A stretch of 64,000 bases of DNA from the NCBI GenBank assembly GCA_037482215.1, contig CP148074.1, positions 4,216,001 through 4,280,000 of the forward strand, read 5' to 3'. The notes below the pieces were generated by a model, which was not told the DNA's origin, searched no databases, and saw only the letters and a program-made list of their open reading frames with translations. Shown here piece after piece: positions 38,173-47,759 of this stretch (the first letter of the stretch is position 1; each line of letters begins with the position of its first letter). This DNA is from Pseudomonas mendocina. Lineage in GTDB: Bacteria; Pseudomonadota; Gammaproteobacteria; Pseudomonadales; Pseudomonadaceae. Position numbers and translations under genes: made by a program.

Positions 38173-38201
38173 GAGAACTCCAAAAATAACCACGGAAGGT
38201 C

Positions 38202-38235
38202 AGTCGATTATCGAACCAATGTTCGATAATCGCAA
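38202..38235 (-). promoter_or_regulatory. Two PcaR-like boxes upstream of pcaR
   Basis: GTTCGATAATCGCAA (38221-38235) matches 14 of 15 positions of the PcaR box. In opposite orientation, AGTCGATTATCGAAC (38202-38216) matches 12 of 15. They sit 30-63 bp before the pcaR start, suggesting autoregulation. Confidence 0.7.
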
Positions 38236-38255
38236 ACAGCCGCCACCCTGATGAG

Positions 38256-39293
38256 TCAAACGGCAACGATCTGCACCTGCCTTAACTGCGCCAATCGGCT
38301 ACGTGTGCGGGCAAAATCACTGTGGCCACATCCTTCACACAAGTCGCCCAGCCCTTTCTCGGCTTGTAGCAGTAACTCGACACCGCAGTCATAGGCGATA
38401 TCAACAAAGTTCACCCAGCGCTGCTGCTCATCCAGCGTCAACATGGCCATTTGCGGCACTGCTGATACGACTATCTGACGAAAGCGCTGACACAACTGTA
38501 TGTAGTCAGCACTGGCCAAAGGCTGCTGGCATAACTCATTGAATGCCACCCACAGACGCTCGCTATCCATGGCCTGCACCGTAATACATCGCCTTCCCAG
38601 CTCAAGGCTGTTACATACCGGCCAATCACTCAGGTGATCGCTCAGCAGTTGGGCGCTACCCTGGAAATACCGTCCCCAGTGATGCTCACTCAGCGGGCGA
38701 TAATCACAGCCCTCCTCCATGCGTAATACCAGGCACTGTTTCTTCAGCAGGTTGGCAAATGGCTTGAAGCGGCTGTGATACAGCGGATTGGGGCACAAAC
38801 CATCCGGCTCAAAGTTAGAGCTGAAGAGCAGGATGCAATCATGTTTGAGCAATTGCTCCAACAGACGCCCCAGCAGGATGGCATCGCCAATGTCGTGTAC
38901 ATGAAATTCATCAAAAAACAGCAGGCGCGCTTCGCCGGCTAATTCTTGCGCGACCTTGATCAGTGGATCGCCCTGCCCCAAGTAGTGCAACGAGCGCTGC
39001 TGAATCTCCTGCAACAACGCGTGCACGTGCACACGGCGCTTTTCAGGAACAGGCGCAACCGCAAAGAGGCTGTCGAGCAGCAGGCTTTTGCCGCGCCCGA
39101 CCTCCCCATAAAAATAGGCGCCACGCGGCGTGCGGCGCAGCCAGCCAGACGGCTGCAAGCGCGCCTGCAACCATTCGGCCAGACGATGCAATGCGCGTTG
39201 CTGCGCAGCATCCGGTTGCAGACCGCGCTGTGCGATGACAGCGCAGGCCTGCTGGTACAACTCAGAAGTCAAAGAACACCGTCTCGCCTTCAC
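38256..39293 (-). CDS. zapE: ZapE/AFG1-family ATPase overlapping pcaG
   Basis: The protein of about 345 residues is an AFG1/ZapE-type P-loop ATPase: Walker A in YGEVGRGKS (about residues 62-70), Walker B in LLFFDEFHVHDIGDA (about 123-137), and the family segments LFSSNFEPDGL and FVDIAYDCGVELLL. ZapE is a cell-division ATPase in E. coli; AFG1 handles membrane proteins in mitochondria. The start is uncertain: a GTG at 39293 overlaps pcaG by 32 bases, and a TTG nearby is also possible; neither has a good ribosome site, so translation is probably coupled to pcaG. Its place in a protocatechuate dioxygenase operon is unexpected. It may be a second, specialised copy. Confidence 0.82.
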   Translation of the reverse strand: MKARRCSLTSELYQQACAVIAQRGLQPDAAQQRALHRLAEWLQARLQPSGWLRRTPRGAYFYGEVGRGKSLLLDSLFAVAPVPEKRRVHVHALLQEIQQRSLHYLGQGDPLIKVAQELAGEARLLFFDEFHVHDIGDAILLGRLLEQLLKHDCILLFSSNFEPDGLCPNPLYHSRFKPFANLLKKQCLVLRMEEGCDYRPLSEHHWGRYFQGSAQLLSDHLSDWPVCNSLELGRRCITVQAMDSERLWVAFNELCQQPLASADYIQLCQRFRQIVVSAVPQMAMLTLDEQQRWVNFVDIAYDCGVELLLQAEKGLGDLCEGCGHSDFARTRSRLAQLRQVQIVAV

Positions 39294-39873
39294 CCTGAAT
39301 GCGGATATCGAAGCGGTAGATGGTCTTGCCGTCGACCACTTCGCGCTTGGCGATCAGGGTCTGACGACGCTCCGGCTGTTCAATGAAGTTCAACACCGGG
39401 TCAACGGCGTTGGCATCTGCTTCGTCTTCGAAGTAGATGCGCGTAGCCAGGTTGATGTTGATGCCACGGGCGAACAGCGACACGTTGATGTGCGGCGCCT
39501 GCGGACGGCCGTCAGCGGCCAGGGTCACACCCGGTTTAACGGTGTGAACGGTCCACTCACTGCCCGCCTCAAAGGTGGTCGCGGTACGGGCAAAGCCATT
39601 GAACGGTTTGTCGAGGTTGTATTCCTCGTCATACACGCCTTCGTGGTTGGCTTGCCACAGTTCCAGGAACGAATCACGCACCAGATGGCCGTTGCCATCG
39701 AATACACGGCCGATCACGGTGATGTGCTCGCCCGGCGCTTCGGGCTTGGCCATCACGTTCCAGATTTCCTGTTCGCGGGTCGGGTTTCCGGCAGCAGCCA
39801 GCGCCAGGCCGATGTGAACGTACGGGCCAGCGGTCTGGGAGGTGGTCTCACGCAGCAGATTGATCTCAGTCAT
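39262..39873 (-). CDS. pcaG: Protocatechuate 3,4-dioxygenase alpha subunit
   Basis: The 203-residue alpha subunit has the intradiol dioxygenase fold (TAGPYVHIGLAL, GRVFDGNGHLVRDSFLELWQANHEG, PHINVSLFARGININLATRIYF). It lacks the complete iron-ligand set, as expected for the non-catalytic partner of PcaH. The ATG at 39873 has AAGGAGG five bases upstream and lies within 15 bp of the pcaH stop. Starts further upstream would overlap pcaH. Confidence 0.96.
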   Translation of the reverse strand: MTEINLLRETTSQTAGPYVHIGLALAAAGNPTREQEIWNVMAKPEAPGEHITVIGRVFDGNGHLVRDSFLELWQANHEGVYDEEYNLDKPFNGFARTATTFEAGSEWTVHTVKPGVTLAADGRPQAPHINVSLFARGININLATRIYFEDEADANAVDPVLNFIEQPERRQTLIAKREVVDGKTIYRFDIRIQGEGETVFFDF

Positions 39874-39883
39874 GGTCGCCTCC

Positions 39884-40603
39884 TTATTTGTTCTCGAAGA
39901 ATGTCTGACGCTCGCCACGCAGGACGATATCGAAACGGTACGCCAGGCAATCCATCGGGTTGTTCGCCGTCAGGTCGAGACGGGCGATCATGGTTTTTAC
40001 AGCTTCCGGGTCGTTTACTGCTTTGACGATCGGGCAGATCGGGATCAGCGGGTCACCCTCAAAGTACAGCTGAGTGATCAGCTTGGTGCAGATCGCCGGA
40101 CCACTGATGGAGAAGTGGATGTGCGCCGGACGCCAATCATTCGGACCATTACGCCATGGGTACGGGCCCGGCTTGATGGTGCGGAAATGGTAGCGGCCTT
40201 CACTGTCGGTCAGGGCGCGACCCACGCCACCAAAGTTCGGGTCCAGTGGCGCAAGATAACGGTCGTTCTTGTGGCGGTAGCGGCCACCTGCGTTGGCTTG
40301 CCACATTTCCACCAGCGTGTGCGGAACTGGCTTACCGAACTGATCAACCACACGACCATGAACGATGATGCGCTCACCAATCGGCAGCGCACCGGTGTTG
40401 AAGTTGAGCAGCAGGTCATTGTCGTGCTGCCCCATTTTCAGGTGCGAAAAGTCCGGCCCAGTAGTCTCAGAGATCGACTGTGGAATGGTGACCAGCGCCT
40501 GACTCGGCGAACGGGCTACAGAGGTCTTGTAGTCAGGTGTCAGGGCTTTCGGGTGCCAGTTACGGTCACGAATGACGAAACGGCGATGCGGCGCATCGGA
40601 CAT
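39884..40603 (-). CDS. pcaH: Protocatechuate 3,4-dioxygenase beta subunit
   Basis: The 239-residue catalytic subunit cleaves protocatechuate between the hydroxyls to 3-carboxy-cis,cis-muconate. The four Fe(III) ligands are visible: Tyr in [11 protein letters not shown], Tyr in [10 protein letters not shown], and two His in [17 protein letters not shown] six bases upstream supports the start. A PcaQ-type box lies just over 100 bp upstream. Confidence 0.97.
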   Translation of the reverse strand: MSDAPHRRFVIRDRNWHPKALTPDYKTSVARSPSQALVTIPQSISETTGPDFSHLKMGQHDNDLLLNFNTGALPIGERIIVHGRVVDQFGKPVPHTLVEMWQANAGGRYRHKNDRYLAPLDPNFGGVGRALTDSEGRYHFRTIKPGPYPWRNGPNDWRPAHIHFSISGPAICTKLITQLYFEGDPLIPICPIVKAVNDPEAVKTMIARLDLTANNPMDCLAYRFDIVLRGERQTFFENK

Positions 40604-40708
40604 GTCGATCTCCTCTTCGGATTGTTTGCGTTATCTGCAGGCGCAGGCACAGACGCGCAGTCTTATGCAGATGCAGGCAAGTGAAAATTGAAAAGATCGG
40701 CCACATCA

Positions 40709-40724
40709 ATAACCTATCGGTTAT
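40709..40724 (-). promoter_or_regulatory. PcaQ box upstream of pcaH
   Basis: ATAACC-TATC-GGTTAT is a near-perfect match to the PcaQ site ATAACCN4GGTTAA described in rhizobia, as I recall it. It overlaps the pcaQ stop codon and is centred about 113 bp before the pcaH start. Confidence 0.75.
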
Positions 40725-41653
40725 GGCTCAAGGGTATCCCGATAACCTTGAGCCGCTTCACGAAGTGCCTCACAGCACCATTGCGCCGCCAAAGACATGA
40801 GCGCCGCTGGGTTACTACAGATCCCCACCGAACCACCGGGCTCGCGCAAACCGATGTTCAGCTCATACAGATCGCCGCGCACCAGATCCTGACGAACCGC
40901 ATCCAGCGGTGCGACCCAGACCGCATCGCAGGACTGCACGTAACGCCGGCTCAAGGCCACAGAAATAGTCTCCAGCCGCTGGGAGGGCAGACCAATTCCA
41001 CACTGCACAAACAGGCTATTGGCGTAGCGCCGGATGATGGTTCCGGCCAGAGGCACAACCACGGGGTAATCCGCCAGCATCGCCACATCCCGCAGCGGGG
41101 TTTGCAGCAAAGGGTGCCCTGGACGCACGACGAGAATCATGGACTCGCTGTACAGATGCTCAAAGGTCAGGCCTTCGATTCGCGGGCTGTCACTAACCCG
41201 CCCAACAACCAAGTCCAAATCCCCCGCGCGCAGCTTATCCAGCAGTTCCGTGCTTTGACCTGTGGCCACACTGATCACCAACGCTGGGTGACGCTCATGC
41301 AGGCGCCGCACCACATCCGGAATCAACGAGCTTTCAACGGTGGAGAGCACGCCAAGGCGCAGTTGCCCCGCCTCATGCTCGCCACTGCGCAGGCTGCGCA
41401 CCCCTTCACGCAGGGCCTGCACACTAGGCCCCGCATAACGCAGAAAAGCCAACCCGGCGGCCGTCGGGGTCACCCCATGCTTGCCGCGCTCAAATAAACG
41501 CGCATCAAGCACCTCCTCCAGCTCCTTAAGGGTCTTGGAAACCGCAGGCTGACTGATCGCCAGCACCTCCGCCGCCCGTGCCAAACTGCCCTGACGCGCC
41601 ACTTCCAGGAAGCACTGCAAATGTCGGAACTTGATGCGATTGTCGATATTCAT
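40721..41653 (-). CDS. pcaQ: LysR-family regulator of pcaHG
   Basis: This LysR-type regulator of about 310 residues has an N-terminal HTH (about residues 8-65: FLEVARQGSLARAAEVLAISQPAVSKTLKELEEVL) and a C-terminal periplasmic-binding-like effector domain. PcaQ activates protocatechuate dioxygenase genes in response to pathway intermediates. It lies directly upstream of pcaHG on the same strand. The ATG at 41653 (MNIDNRIKFRHL) is preferred to 41704 because LysR proteins begin just before the HTH. Confidence 0.93.
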   Translation of the reverse strand: MNIDNRIKFRHLQCFLEVARQGSLARAAEVLAISQPAVSKTLKELEEVLDARLFERGKHGVTPTAAGLAFLRYAGPSVQALREGVRSLRSGEHEAGQLRLGVLSTVESSLIPDVVRRLHERHPALVISVATGQSTELLDKLRAGDLDLVVGRVSDSPRIEGLTFEHLYSESMILVVRPGHPLLQTPLRDVAMLADYPVVVPLAGTIIRRYANSLFVQCGIGLPSQRLETISVALSRRYVQSCDAVWVAPLDAVRQDLVRGDLYELNIGLREPGGSVGICSNPAALMSLAAQWCCEALREAAQGYRDTLEP

Positions 41654-41703
41654 GGACGAAGACCACAGAAGAAACTGGATGCAGCCTAACGCCGAATGCC
41701 TCA

Positions 41704-41723
41704 ATAACCAACCAAATGGTTAT
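41704..41723 (-). promoter_or_regulatory. PcaQ-like inverted repeat in the pcaQ promoter region
   Basis: ATAACCA-ACCAAA-TGGTTAT has the same half-sites as the pcaH box but a wider spacer (arms of 7 bp, 6-bp spacer). It lies 51-70 bp before the pcaQ start, suggesting autoregulation by PcaQ. Confidence 0.55.
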
Positions 41724-41860
41724 GTCTGGACAGCTGATTCGACCAACAGACTACTAATAAACTGCAACCACGGGTGGTCTGAGTGCCCCGCATCGGCGAA
41801 ACTCTGCGCTTTGGCCTGCCGCTCAGCAGCCACCAGCCTGATACTGCTCAAGGACATTCC

Positions 41861-42406
41861 ATGCGCGCCATTGCAACTGCCATCCCAGAGGTCATGATCC
41901 TGGAACCCAAAGTCTTCGGTGACGAGCGCGGTTTCTTCTTTGAAAGCTTCAATGCCAAAGCCTTCGCAGAAGCCACCGGCGTCAAACGTGAGTTTGTTCA
42001 GGACAACCATTCGCGCTCCGCTCGCGGCGTACTGCGCGGCCTGCATTACCAACTGCAGCAGGCGCAGGGCAAGCTGGTACGCGTAACCGCGGGTGAAGTC
42101 TTTGATGTGGCGGTTGACCTGCGTCGCAGCTCGCCGACTTTCGGCAAGTGGGTCGGTGAAATTCTCTCGGCTGAAAACAAGCGCCAACTGTGGGTACCGG
42201 AAGGCTTCGCCCATGGCTTTGTGGTACTCAGCGACTATGCCGAGTTCCTCTACAAAACCACCGACTACTACGCCCCGGAGCATGAGCGCAGCATTCGTTG
42301 GGACGACACTGATCTGGCCATCGAATGGCCCTTTAAGGAAGCACCGCAACTCTCGGGCAAAGACCAGGCGGCTGTGAGCTTCAAAGACGCCGACGTGTTC
42401 GCCTGA
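41861..42406 (+). CDS. rmlC: dTDP-4-dehydrorhamnose 3,5-epimerase
   Basis: The 181-residue cupin enzyme epimerises dTDP-4-keto-6-deoxyglucose in dTDP-L-rhamnose synthesis. DERGFFFESFNAKAFAEATG, FVQDNHSRSARGVLRGLHYQ (with the active-site His) and VPEGFAHGFVVLSDYAEFLYKTTDYYAPEHE are diagnostic. The ATG at 41861 has AAGGA six bases upstream. The partner genes rmlB, rmlD and rmlA, which precede it in P. aeruginosa, are absent; pcaQ lies there instead. Confidence 0.96.
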   Translation: MRAIATAIPEVMILEPKVFGDERGFFFESFNAKAFAEATGVKREFVQDNHSRSARGVLRGLHYQLQQAQGKLVRVTAGEVFDVAVDLRRSSPTFGKWVGEILSAENKRQLWVPEGFAHGFVVLSDYAEFLYKTTDYYAPEHERSIRWDDTDLAIEWPFKEAPQLSGKDQAAVSFKDADVFA

Positions 42407-42413
42407 TCCCCTT

Positions 42414-42443
42414 CGCTATCCATCCTCCCAAGGGTGGATAGCG
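42414..42443 (+). terminator. Hairpin after rmlC
   Basis: CGCTATCCATCC pairs with GGTGGATAGCG across a short loop, 8 bp beyond the rmlC stop. No T tract follows, so it is only a possible terminator. Confidence 0.5.
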
Positions 42444-42600
42444 ATCCCGGTGCAGCGGGGATTTATCCACTCAGGATATCCCCGGACAGTTTGACGTCTT
42501 AAGCCATACTGAGCCTAAAGTAGCCAATCATCTGCCAGCGGCGGAAGTTTGCCCGCATATTGCATGGCAGTTACCCAGTACGTGCTTATTGAGAGAAAAC

Positions 42601-44412
42601 ATGTCCCACAACCGGCCACCTCACCGCCCCCGCTGGCGCAGCCTGGTCATCCTGTTTCTGCTGCTATCGCCACTGCTGATCCCATTGCATCAGTTGGCTG
42701 AGCGCTATTACCGCAATGTCCTGCTTGAGCAGAACACCCAGACACTCGACCTATATGTCGCCAACCTGCTCGGCACCTTGCGCCGATATGATGTACTGCC
42801 TCCGATCCTGGGTGATCTGCCTGTAGTGCGCCAAGCTCTGCTAAACCCAGATGACCCTGAGCTGCGTAACAAGGCCAACCGACTGCTGGACCAATTGCGC
42901 GATCAAGTCGGTGCCGATGTGATTTACCTGATGGACCCCGAAGGCAACACGCTGGCCGCGTCAAACTGGCAACGTGAAGACTCCTTTGTTGACCGCAACT
43001 TTGCATTCCGCCCCTACTTCCGCGAAGCCATAGAAGGTCGCCCTGGGCGCTTCTTCGGCCTGGGCACCACCTCGGGACGTCGTGGTTACTACTTCGCCTC
43101 AGCAGTAAGAGAGGGTGATCAAAACCTCGGGGCATTGGTCATCAAAGTCGACTTCAACAAGACTGAAACACTGTGGGGTAAAACCCCCGAACAATTGCTG
43201 GTTACCGATGCCCACGGCGTGGTGATTCTTACCTCGCACAGCCCATGGCGGTTTACCGCCACACGCACCCTCGATCTCAGTGAGCGGGCCGCCATTTCAG
43301 CCAACCGGCCCTACCCCACACAGAACCCACCCATGCTCACTCTCAACCCCGAGCACTGGATCCGGCTTGATCACGACCTTAAAGAAACCGGCTGGACCGT
43401 TAGCATCCTCACCCCACGCGCCCTGCTCGACCGCCCGGTGCATACCGTGCTGGTGGCTGGCGGCGGCGTATTGCTGCTGCTCATGCTGCTGCTGGGACTG
43501 CTGATGCAGCGCCGCCGCCATTATCTGGAACGTATCGCCCTGGCCAGTAAGGCCCGCGCCGAACTGGAGAAGCGTGTACTGGAGCGCACCGAGGATTTGG
43601 AACGCCTGAACAGTCGCTTGAAACAAGAAGTTCTGGAGCGCGAACAAGCTCAACAGGAACTGGTTCGCGCTCAAGACGAGCTGGTGCAGGCGAGCAAACT
43701 GTCAGCCTTGGGCACCATGAGTGCCAGTATCAGCCACGAACTCAATCAGCCATTGGCGGCCATCCGCAGCTATGCCGACAACAGCGGCGTACTGCTGGAT
43801 CACGGGCGAACCGATGACGCCCGCGCCAACCTCAAACTGATCAGCAAACTCACCGAACGAATGGCCTCCATCACCGCCCATTTGCGCGCCTTTGCCCGCC
43901 GCGACCGCCACGCACCGGAAACCATGGCCCTGCAACCAGCCATCGACGATGCCCTCGCCCTGCTAGCCAAACGCCGCCGCGCCATGGACGTGGAACTCGT
44001 GCGCGACCTGCCTGAGGCCACGTTATGGGTTCAAGCTGGGGAAACCCGTTTGCGTCAGGTGCTGGGCAACCTGCTGGCCAACGCGCTGGACGCGCTCAGC
44101 GAAGTACCGCCACCACGCCGCCTAATGATCAGCGCCGAAATCACAGAGACCGGCGTAGACCTCATTCTGCGAGACAACGGCCCTGGATTCAGCGAGGAAG
44201 CCATCCAGCGTGCCCGCGAACCCTTCTTCACCACCAAAACCAGCGCGCAGGGACTGGGCCTAGGCTTGGCCATTTGCGACACCCTGATGCGCGCACTGGG
44301 AGGCGAGTTGCTGATCGCCAATCACCCCAGCGGTGGCGCCCAGCTGACCCTGCGCCTGCAAGCAGGCGAACAAGGCATTAAACCCCAGTCGTCAGAGGAT
44401 TTTGTTGTATGA
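42601..44412 (+). CDS. dctB: C4-dicarboxylate sensor histidine kinase
   Basis: This kinase of about 603 residues has one N-terminal transmembrane helix (about 10-30), a periplasmic Cache-type sensing domain (about 31-280; YLMDPEGNTLAASNW, FAFRPYFREAIEGRPGRFFGLG), a second helix (about 282-300), a coiled coil, the phosphorylatable His in ASISHELNQPLAAI, and an ATPase domain with NLLANALDAL, LRDNGPGF and GLGLGLAI. It senses succinate, fumarate or malate and phosphorylates DctD, whose gene overlaps its end by four bases (ATGA). Length and layout are typical of DctB. Confidence 0.93.
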   Translation: MSHNRPPHRPRWRSLVILFLLLSPLLIPLHQLAERYYRNVLLEQNTQTLDLYVANLLGTLRRYDVLPPILGDLPVVRQALLNPDDPELRNKANRLLDQLRDQVGADVIYLMDPEGNTLAASNWQREDSFVDRNFAFRPYFREAIEGRPGRFFGLGTTSGRRGYYFASAVREGDQNLGALVIKVDFNKTETLWGKTPEQLLVTDAHGVVILTSHSPWRFTATRTLDLSERAAISANRPYPTQNPPMLTLNPEHWIRLDHDLKETGWTVSILTPRALLDRPVHTVLVAGGGVLLLLMLLLGLLMQRRRHYLERIALASKARAELEKRVLERTEDLERLNSRLKQEVLEREQAQQELVRAQDELVQASKLSALGTMSASISHELNQPLAAIRSYADNSGVLLDHGRTDDARANLKLISKLTERMASITAHLRAFARRDRHAPETMALQPAIDDALALLAKRRRAMDVELVRDLPEATLWVQAGETRLRQVLGNLLANALDALSEVPPPRRLMISAEITETGVDLILRDNGPGFSEEAIQRAREPFFTTKTSAQGLGLGLAICDTLMRALGGELLIANHPSGGAQLTLRLQAGEQGIKPQSSEDFVV

Positions 44413-45788
44413 GCATGATTGATGCCCGCACTCAGGTACTGCTGATTGATGATGATCCTCACCTACGCCAGGCGGTCGGACAAACCCTGGACTTGGCGGG
44501 CTTTAACGTCACCACGCTGGCGGATGCCCGAGGGGCTGCTGCACGCATTGAGCGTGACTGGCCCGGTGTCGTCATCAGTGACATCCGCATGCCTGGCATT
44601 GACGGCCTGCAACTGCTGCAACAGCTACAGGAGCTAGATGCCGAACTGCCGGTACTGCTGATCACCGGCCATGGCGACGTGCCTCTGGCCGTGCAAGCCA
44701 TGCGTGCAGGCGCCCACGACTTTCTGGAGAAACCGTTCGCCAGCGAAGAGCTGATCGACAGCGTGCGCCGCGCCCTTAATCTGCGCCGTTTAGTATTGGA
44801 TAACCGCAGCCTGCGCTTGGCGTTGGCTGACAAACAAGCCCTGAGTGCCCGGCTGGTTGGCCAGTCACAACCGATGCAGCGTTTGCGCGAACAGATTGGC
44901 GCACTGGCGGCGATCAACAGTGACGTTTTGATTTTGGGTGAAACCGGGGCAGGCAAAGAGGTCGTCGCACGCGCTCTGCATGATATGTCCAGCCGCCGTA
45001 ATGGCCCTTTTGTCGCCATCAATGCCGGGGCCCTGGCCGAATCGGTGGTTGAAAGCGAACTGTTCGGCCATGAGCAAGGCGCTTTTACCGGCGCTCAAAA
45101 ACGCCGTATCGGAAAATTTGAGTTTGCCAACGGCGGCACCTTGTTCCTCGACGAAATCGAAAGCATGAGCCTTGAGGTGCAGGTCAAGCTCCTGCGCCTG
45201 CTGCAAGAGCGTGTGGTTGAGCGACTTGGCGGCAACCAACTGATTCCACTGGATATCCGGGTAATTGCCGCTACCAAGGAGGATCTGCGCCAGGCCGCAG
45301 ACCAAAACCGCTTCCGCGCGGACCTGTATTACCGCCTTAACGTCGCCTCACTGCGCATTCCCCCCTTACGCGAGCGCAACGAAGATGCTCTGCTACTGTT
45401 CCAGCACTTCACTGAAGCAGTCAGCACACGCCATGGCTTGCCCGAACGCCACCTCACGCCCAGCCAACGCGCGGCTCTGCTGCGCCATAACTGGCCTGGC
45501 AACGTTCGCGAACTGCAGAACGCGGCCGAGCGTTTTGCCTTGGGGCTTGGGTTTGAGCTAGGCAGCGAAAGCAATGCTCCGATTGAGGAGAACCCCGGTG
45601 GCCTCAACGCCCAGGTTGAGGCCTTTGAGCGCAGCCTGATCAGCGCAGAAATGAGCCGTAACCACAGCTCACTAAGAAGCCTGGCAGAAGCCCTTGGTTT
45701 GCCCCGCAAAACCCTGCATGACAAACTCCGCAAACACGGGCTCAACTTCTCGGACCAAGGCGGAAATCCGCCACACATAGGCGAATAA
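44409..45788 (+). CDS. dctD: C4-dicarboxylate response regulator, sigma-54 activator
   Basis: The 459-residue NtrC-family regulator has a receiver domain (about residues 8-125, phospho-acceptor Asp58 in VISDIRMPG, Lys in EKPF), an AAA+ domain with Walker A GETGAGKE and the sigma-54 loop GAFTGA, and a Fis-type HTH (SLRSLAEALGLPRKTLHDKLRKHG). When phosphorylated by DctB it should activate dctPQM, whose upstream region carries a near-consensus sigma-54 promoter. Confidence 0.94.
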   Translation: MSMIDARTQVLLIDDDPHLRQAVGQTLDLAGFNVTTLADARGAAARIERDWPGVVISDIRMPGIDGLQLLQQLQELDAELPVLLITGHGDVPLAVQAMRAGAHDFLEKPFASEELIDSVRRALNLRRLVLDNRSLRLALADKQALSARLVGQSQPMQRLREQIGALAAINSDVLILGETGAGKEVVARALHDMSSRRNGPFVAINAGALAESVVESELFGHEQGAFTGAQKRRIGKFEFANGGTLFLDEIESMSLEVQVKLLRLLQERVVERLGGNQLIPLDIRVIAATKEDLRQAADQNRFRADLYYRLNVASLRIPPLRERNEDALLLFQHFTEAVSTRHGLPERHLTPSQRAALLRHNWPGNVRELQNAAERFALGLGFELGSESNAPIEENPGGLNAQVEAFERSLISAEMSRNHSSLRSLAEALGLPRKTLHDKLRKHGLNFSDQGGNPPHIGE

Positions 45789-45825
45789 AAGGCGATATCT
45801 CGCCACTTAAAACGTAAGTCCTTTT

Positions 45826-45860
45826 ACGCCCGTCCCATAGACCTCAATACGGACGGGCGT
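45826..45860. other. Inverted repeat between dctD and the dctP promoter
   Basis: A perfect 10-bp inverted repeat (ACGCCCGTCC / GGACGGGCGT) encloses 15 nt, about 40-75 bp upstream of the sigma-54 promoter. There is no T tract. It may be a DctD binding site or a weak terminator of dctBD. A smaller palindrome GGCGA-TATC-TCGCC lies at 45791-45804. Confidence 0.45.
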
Positions 45861-45900
45861 TCCATCGTATATCCCGCCCAAACGCCTTAAGCGCACTGGC

Positions 45901-45916
45901 TGGCATGCCGGTTGCT
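45901..45916 (+). promoter_or_regulatory. Sigma-54 promoter of dctPQM
   Basis: TGGCATGCCGGTTGCT matches TGGCACGNNNNTTGCW at all but one defined position, with GG and GC separated by 10 bp. It lies about 150 bp before dctP and fits activation by DctD. Confidence 0.85.
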
Positions 45917-45981
45917 CTGTCTAGTGCTCTAGGTCGCACTATGCTGACTAGAGGCCTTCTGCCGGTTAACCGTCAATGTAG

Positions 45982-47055
<1,074 letters not shown>

Positions 47056-47129
47056 CGAAACACCCAGCGTTACTGAACATCCAGACCTTCGGGTCTGGAT
47101 GGACTGCACACTCACCGGAGACTCACACG

Positions 47130-47759
47130 ATGAATGCCTTACGGCGCGTCTGGGACCACTTCGAGGAAGGTTTTATCGCCTTCCTGCTAGCTGCCATGAC
47201 ATTGGTTACGTTCGTCTACGTAATCCTTAACAACCTCTACACGCTGTTCTACAACCTGGCTGACCGCTGGGAGAGCACCAGCGATTTCTTCTTGAATATC
47301 GGTGACTTCATCCTCGACATGGCTCAATCCATGACGTGGAGTGTGGCGCTGACCAAAGCGCTGTTCGCTTGGCTGATTTTCTTTGGTTTGGCTTATGGCG
47401 TACGCACCGCGGGTCACATTGGTGTCGACGCTCTGGTGAAGCTGGCCAGCAAGCCGGTTCAACGCGTCATCGGCATCATCGCCTGCCTCGCCTGCCTGGG
47501 CTACGCAGGCCTGCTCAGCGTGGCCAGTTATGACTGGGTGAAAACCCTCTTTACCGCCGCCATTGGCGCAGAAGACCTGGGTCACTTTGGCATCATGCAG
47601 TGGCATATCACCGCCATCGTACCGCTTGGGTTTGCCCTGGTTTTTATCCGCTTTGCCGAAATTCTTGTGCGCATTCTGCGCAATCAGCAAACCGGCTTGG
47701 GCTTGGCTGATGAAGCGGCCGACGCCTTGAAAATGAATGAGCATGAGGAGCACAAGTAA
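47130..47759 (+). CDS. dctQ: TRAP transporter small membrane subunit
   Basis: The 209-residue protein has four hydrophobic helices (about residues 17-37, 68-93, 108-128, 149-170), as usual for DctQ. It bridges DctP and DctM. A GGAG site precedes the start, and its stop overlaps the dctM start (TAATG). Confidence 0.92.
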   Translation: MNALRRVWDHFEEGFIAFLLAAMTLVTFVYVILNNLYTLFYNLADRWESTSDFFLNIGDFILDMAQSMTWSVALTKALFAWLIFFGLAYGVRTAGHIGVDALVKLASKPVQRVIGIIACLACLGYAGLLSVASYDWVKTLFTAAIGAEDLGHFGIMQWHITAIVPLGFALVFIRFAEILVRILRNQQTGLGLADEAADALKMNEHEEHK

